Source of the DNA: Henricia sp. BOLD:AAB3569
Lineage: Eukaryota; Echinodermata; Asteroidea; Spinulosida; Echinasteridae
DNA: 64,000 nt
Assembly (NCBI GenBank): GCA_037783545.1
Contig: JBBELK010000167.1
Coordinates: 558,001 to 622,000, forward strand
Reading direction: 5' to 3'
The position numbers were made by a program, and so were the translations under genes. Position 1 is the first letter of the stretch, and every line of letters begins with the position of its first letter. The notes under the pieces were generated by a model that saw nothing but the letters and a program-made list of their open reading frames with translations, was not told the DNA's origin and did no database searches. Of the stretch, positions 61,647 to 64,000 are shown in pieces.

Positions 61647-62273
61647 ACAGCTCTATGTCGCAAACTTGTTTTGCAAATTTGAACAGTTTCCCGTTCAAAC
61701 CGACCGAGTTATTGGCGAATGAAGCTAAAACTCAATCTTGGCACACTAATTGTTGGCACAAACAGACGTCGCTTTCGGCGAATACTGCGTCTCGAACGGT
61801 CGTTATTTTGGAACTGAAGGAATTTCCAGACAAACTTCCAATTTTGCCTGCTTAAACAGCTCTATGTCGCAAACTTGTTTTGCAAATTTGAACAGTTTCC
61901 CGTTCAAACCGACCGAGTTATTGGCGAATGAAGCTAAAACTCAATCTTGGCACACTAATTGTTGGCACAAACAGACGTCGCTTTCGGCGAATACTGCGTC
62001 TGGAACGGTCGTTATTTTGGAACTGAAGGAATTTCCAGACAAACTTCCAATTTTGCCTGCTTAAACAGCTCTATGTCGCAAACTTGTTTTGCAAATTTGA
62101 ACAGTTTCCCGTTCAAACTGACCGATTTATTGGCGAATGTAGCTAAAACTTGCTGCCGGCACACTAATTGTTGGCACAAACAGACGTCGCTTTCGGCGAA
62201 TGCTGCGTCTCGAACGTTCGTTATTTTGGAACTGAAGGAATTTCCAGACAAACTTCCAATTTTGCCTGCTTAA
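61383..62273. repeat. 891-bp tandem block, copy 1
   Basis: The order is a 264-bp B unit, a normal B unit, a B unit with TCTGGAACGG, then A. The length is 264 + 3 x 209. It adjoins copy 2 directly. Confidence 0.94.
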
Positions 62274-62537
62274 ACAGCTCTATGTCGCAAACTTGTTTTG
62301 CAAATTTGAACAGTTTCCCGTTCAAACCGACCGAGTTATTGGCGAATGAAGCTAAAACTCAGTCTTGGCACACTAATTGTTGGCACAAACAGACGTCGCT
62401 TTCGGCGAATACTGCGTCTCGAACGGTCGTTATTTTGGAACTGACAGACGTCGCTTTCGGCGAATACTGCGTCTCGAACGGTCGTTATTTTGGAACTGAA
62501 GGAATTTCCAGACAAACTTCCAATTTTGGCTGCTTAA
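62274..62537. repeat. 264-bp satellite unit with internal 55-bp duplication (3 of 3)
   Basis: It is a copy of 61383-61646 in the 891-bp tandem block, with the same junction and tail. Confidence 0.95.
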
Positions 62538-63164
62538 ACAGCTCTATGTCGCAAACTTGTTTTGCAAATTTGAACAGTTTCCCGTTCAAACCGACCGAGT
62601 TATTGGCGAATGAAGCTAAAACTCAATCTTGGCACACTAATTGTTGGCACAAACAGACGTCGCTTTCGGCGAATACTGCGTCTCGAACGGTCGTTATTTT
62701 GGAACTGAAGGAATTTCCAGACAAACTTCCAATTTTGCCTGCTTAAACAGCTCTATGTCGCAAACTTGTTTTGCAAATTTGAACAGTTTCCCGTTCAAAC
62801 CGACCGAGTTATTGGCGAATGAAGCTAAAACTCAATCTTGGCACACTAATTGTTGGCACAAACAGACGTCGCTTTCGGCGAATACTGCGTCTGGAACGGT
62901 CGTTATTTTGGAACTGAAGGAATTTCCAGACAAACTTCCAATTTTGCCTGCTTAAACAGCTCTATGTCGCAAACTTGTTTTGCAAATTTGAACAGTTTCC
63001 CGTTCAAACTGACCGATTTATTGGCGAATGTAGCTAAAACTTGCTGCCGGCACACTAATTGTTGGCACAAACAGACGTCGCTTTCGGCGAATGCTGCGTC
63101 TCGAACGTTCGTTATTTTGGAACTGAAGGAATTTCCAGACAAACTTCCAATTTTGCCTGCTTAA
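62274..63164. repeat. 891-bp tandem block, copy 2
   Basis: It has the same four units in the same order as copy 1, with no difference noticed. The units after it (B, A', C, B at 63165-64000) are the same as those after the equivalent place in alpha-1 and alpha-2. Confidence 0.94.
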
Positions 63165-64000
63165 ACAGCTCTATGTCGCAAACTTGTTTTGCAAATTTGA
63201 ACAGTTTCCCGTTCAAACCGACCGAGTTATTGGCGAATGAAGCTAAAACTCAATCTTGGCACACTAATTGTTGGCACAAACAGACGTCGCTTTCGGCGAA
63301 TACTGCGTCTCGAACGGTCGTTATTTTGGAACTGAAGGAATTTCCAGACAAACTTCCAATTTTGCCTGCTTAAACAGCTCTATGTCGCAAACTTGTTTTG
63401 CAAATTTGAACAGTTTCCCGTTCAAACTGACCGATTTATTGGCGAATGTAGCTAAAACTTGCTGCCGGCACACTAATTGTTGGCACAAACAGACGTCCCT
63501 TTCGGCGAATGCTGCGTCTCGAACGTTCGTTATTTTGGAACTGAAGGAATTTCCAGACAAACTTCCAATTTTGCCTGCTTAAACAGCTCTATGTCGCAAA
63601 CTTGTTTTGCAAATTTGAACAGTTTCCCGTTCAAACTGACCGATTTATTGGCGAATGTAGCTAAAACTTGCGGCCGGCACACTAATTGTTGGCACAAACA
63701 GACGTCGTTTTCGGCGAATACTGCGTCTCGAACGTTCGTTATTTTGGAACTGAAGGAATTTCCAGACAAACTTCAAATTTTGCCTGCTTAAACAGCTCTA
63801 TGTCGCAAACTTGTTTTGCAAATTTGAACAGTTTCCCGTTCAAACCGACCGAGTTATTGGCGAATGAAGCTAAAACTCAATCTTGGCACACTAATTGTTG
63901 GCACAAACAGACGTCGCTTTCGGCGAATACTGCGTCTCGAACGGTCGTTATTTTGGAACTGAAGGAATTTCCAGACAAACTTCCAATTTTGCCTGCTTAA
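62884..64000. repeat. Right-end copy of window bases 1-1117
   Basis: The last 1117 bases match the first 1117 in the same orientation and phase. I read the first 230 bases of each copy against each other without a difference, and the labelled units of the rest agree. It is the third copy of the start of alpha (1, 55001 and 62884). Confidence 0.9.

Larger units (their letters stand above)
1..64000. repeat. 209-bp satellite DNA array filling the window
   Basis: Every 209 bases the same sequence returns in the same orientation. Unit ends marked by GCTTAA fall at 72, 281, 490, 699, 908 and so on to 64000. There are 305 complete units after a 72-base partial one. Unit lengths of 209 (290 units), 207 (11), 264 (3) and 249 (1) account for all 63,928 remaining bases. 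Families of units differ by roughly 2-5% by hand count (A versus C about 4 positions, A versus D about 8, A versus B about 11), while units in matching higher-order blocks are almost identical. Known biology: this pattern is typical of eukaryotic satellite DNA homogenised by unequal exchange and conversion. Inferred setting: centromeric, pericentromeric or other heterochromatin. I do not recognise the family or the species. No stretch of the window holds anything other than this repeat. Confidence 0.99.

Noticed and set aside
1..64000. CRISPR array
   Set aside because: Repeats are 209 bp and directly adjacent. There are no short repeats separated by unique spacers and no cas genes.
1..64000. 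Ribosomal or 5S RNA gene cluster, tRNA array or other RNA gene repeat
   Set aside because: No recognisable rRNA or tRNA core sequence or fold is present in the unit, and no unit contains a separate gene and spacer.
1..64000. Transposable element arrays (LTR, Helitron or MITE tandem)
   Set aside because: No terminal repeats, target-site duplications, transposase or reverse transcriptase are visible, and the unit adjoins its neighbour without any boundary sequence.

Overview
The whole 64,000-base window is one satellite DNA array. A 209-bp unit is repeated head to tail in a single orientation with no interruption, from the first base to the last. Counting unit boundaries at the recurring GCTTAA, I get a 72-base partial unit at 1-72, then 305 complete units: 290 of 209 bp, 11 of 207 bp, 3 of 264 bp and 1 of 249 bp. 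These add up exactly to 64,000. I see no unique DNA, transposon, RNA gene, CRISPR array or credible protein gene, and the array runs off both ends of the window.

This suggests a nuclear chromosome of a eukaryote, in pericentromeric, centromeric or other heterochromatic DNA. The species cannot be named from the sequence. One unit is about 43% G+C by hand count and keeps about 13 CpG where about 10 would be expected from composition. That argues against a heavily CpG-methylated, vertebrate-like genome, but not strongly.

The units fall into marker families that differ from each other at about 2-5% of positions, while copies in matching higher-order blocks are nearly identical. A has an L-T-D, CCRH, NAAS and F pattern when read in the ATG frame. 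B has P-T-E, QSWH, NTAS and V. C has CGRH with a T-rich TCGTTTTC. D has TTAAAACTG and GGCAAACTAATGTTTGG. E is a B/C chimera, F has CAATTTTGAAC and is usually 207 bp, and G has GAAAATTTG and CCGATCGAG. The protein letters are used only as labels for DNA variants.

Layout: 1-7178 is block alpha-1, rich in A, B and C. A 7-unit block repeats in tandem at 5716-8641. Block beta-1 is at 8433-11979, with three 207-bp units. A 6-unit block recurs at 11771-13024, 13234-14487 and 16158-17411. The stretch 17621-20337 is rich in D, B and G. A 12-unit, 2506-bp higher-order repeat (gamma) occurs in tandem at 20338-25349 and again at 34128-36633 and 39351-41856. A large segment at 22844-33918 is duplicated at 39351-49380. 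Block beta-2 is at 50635-54181 and alpha-2 at 55001-61382, so the flanking order alpha-beta becomes beta-alpha on the right. An 891-bp block is tandem at 61383-63164. The last 1,117 bases repeat the first 1,117.

Offsets between duplicated blocks change in exact multiples of 209 bp, and chimeric units sit at several of those steps. This is a readable record of in-register unequal crossing over or gene conversion. The most interesting content is this nested higher-order structure and its junctions, not any encoded product.
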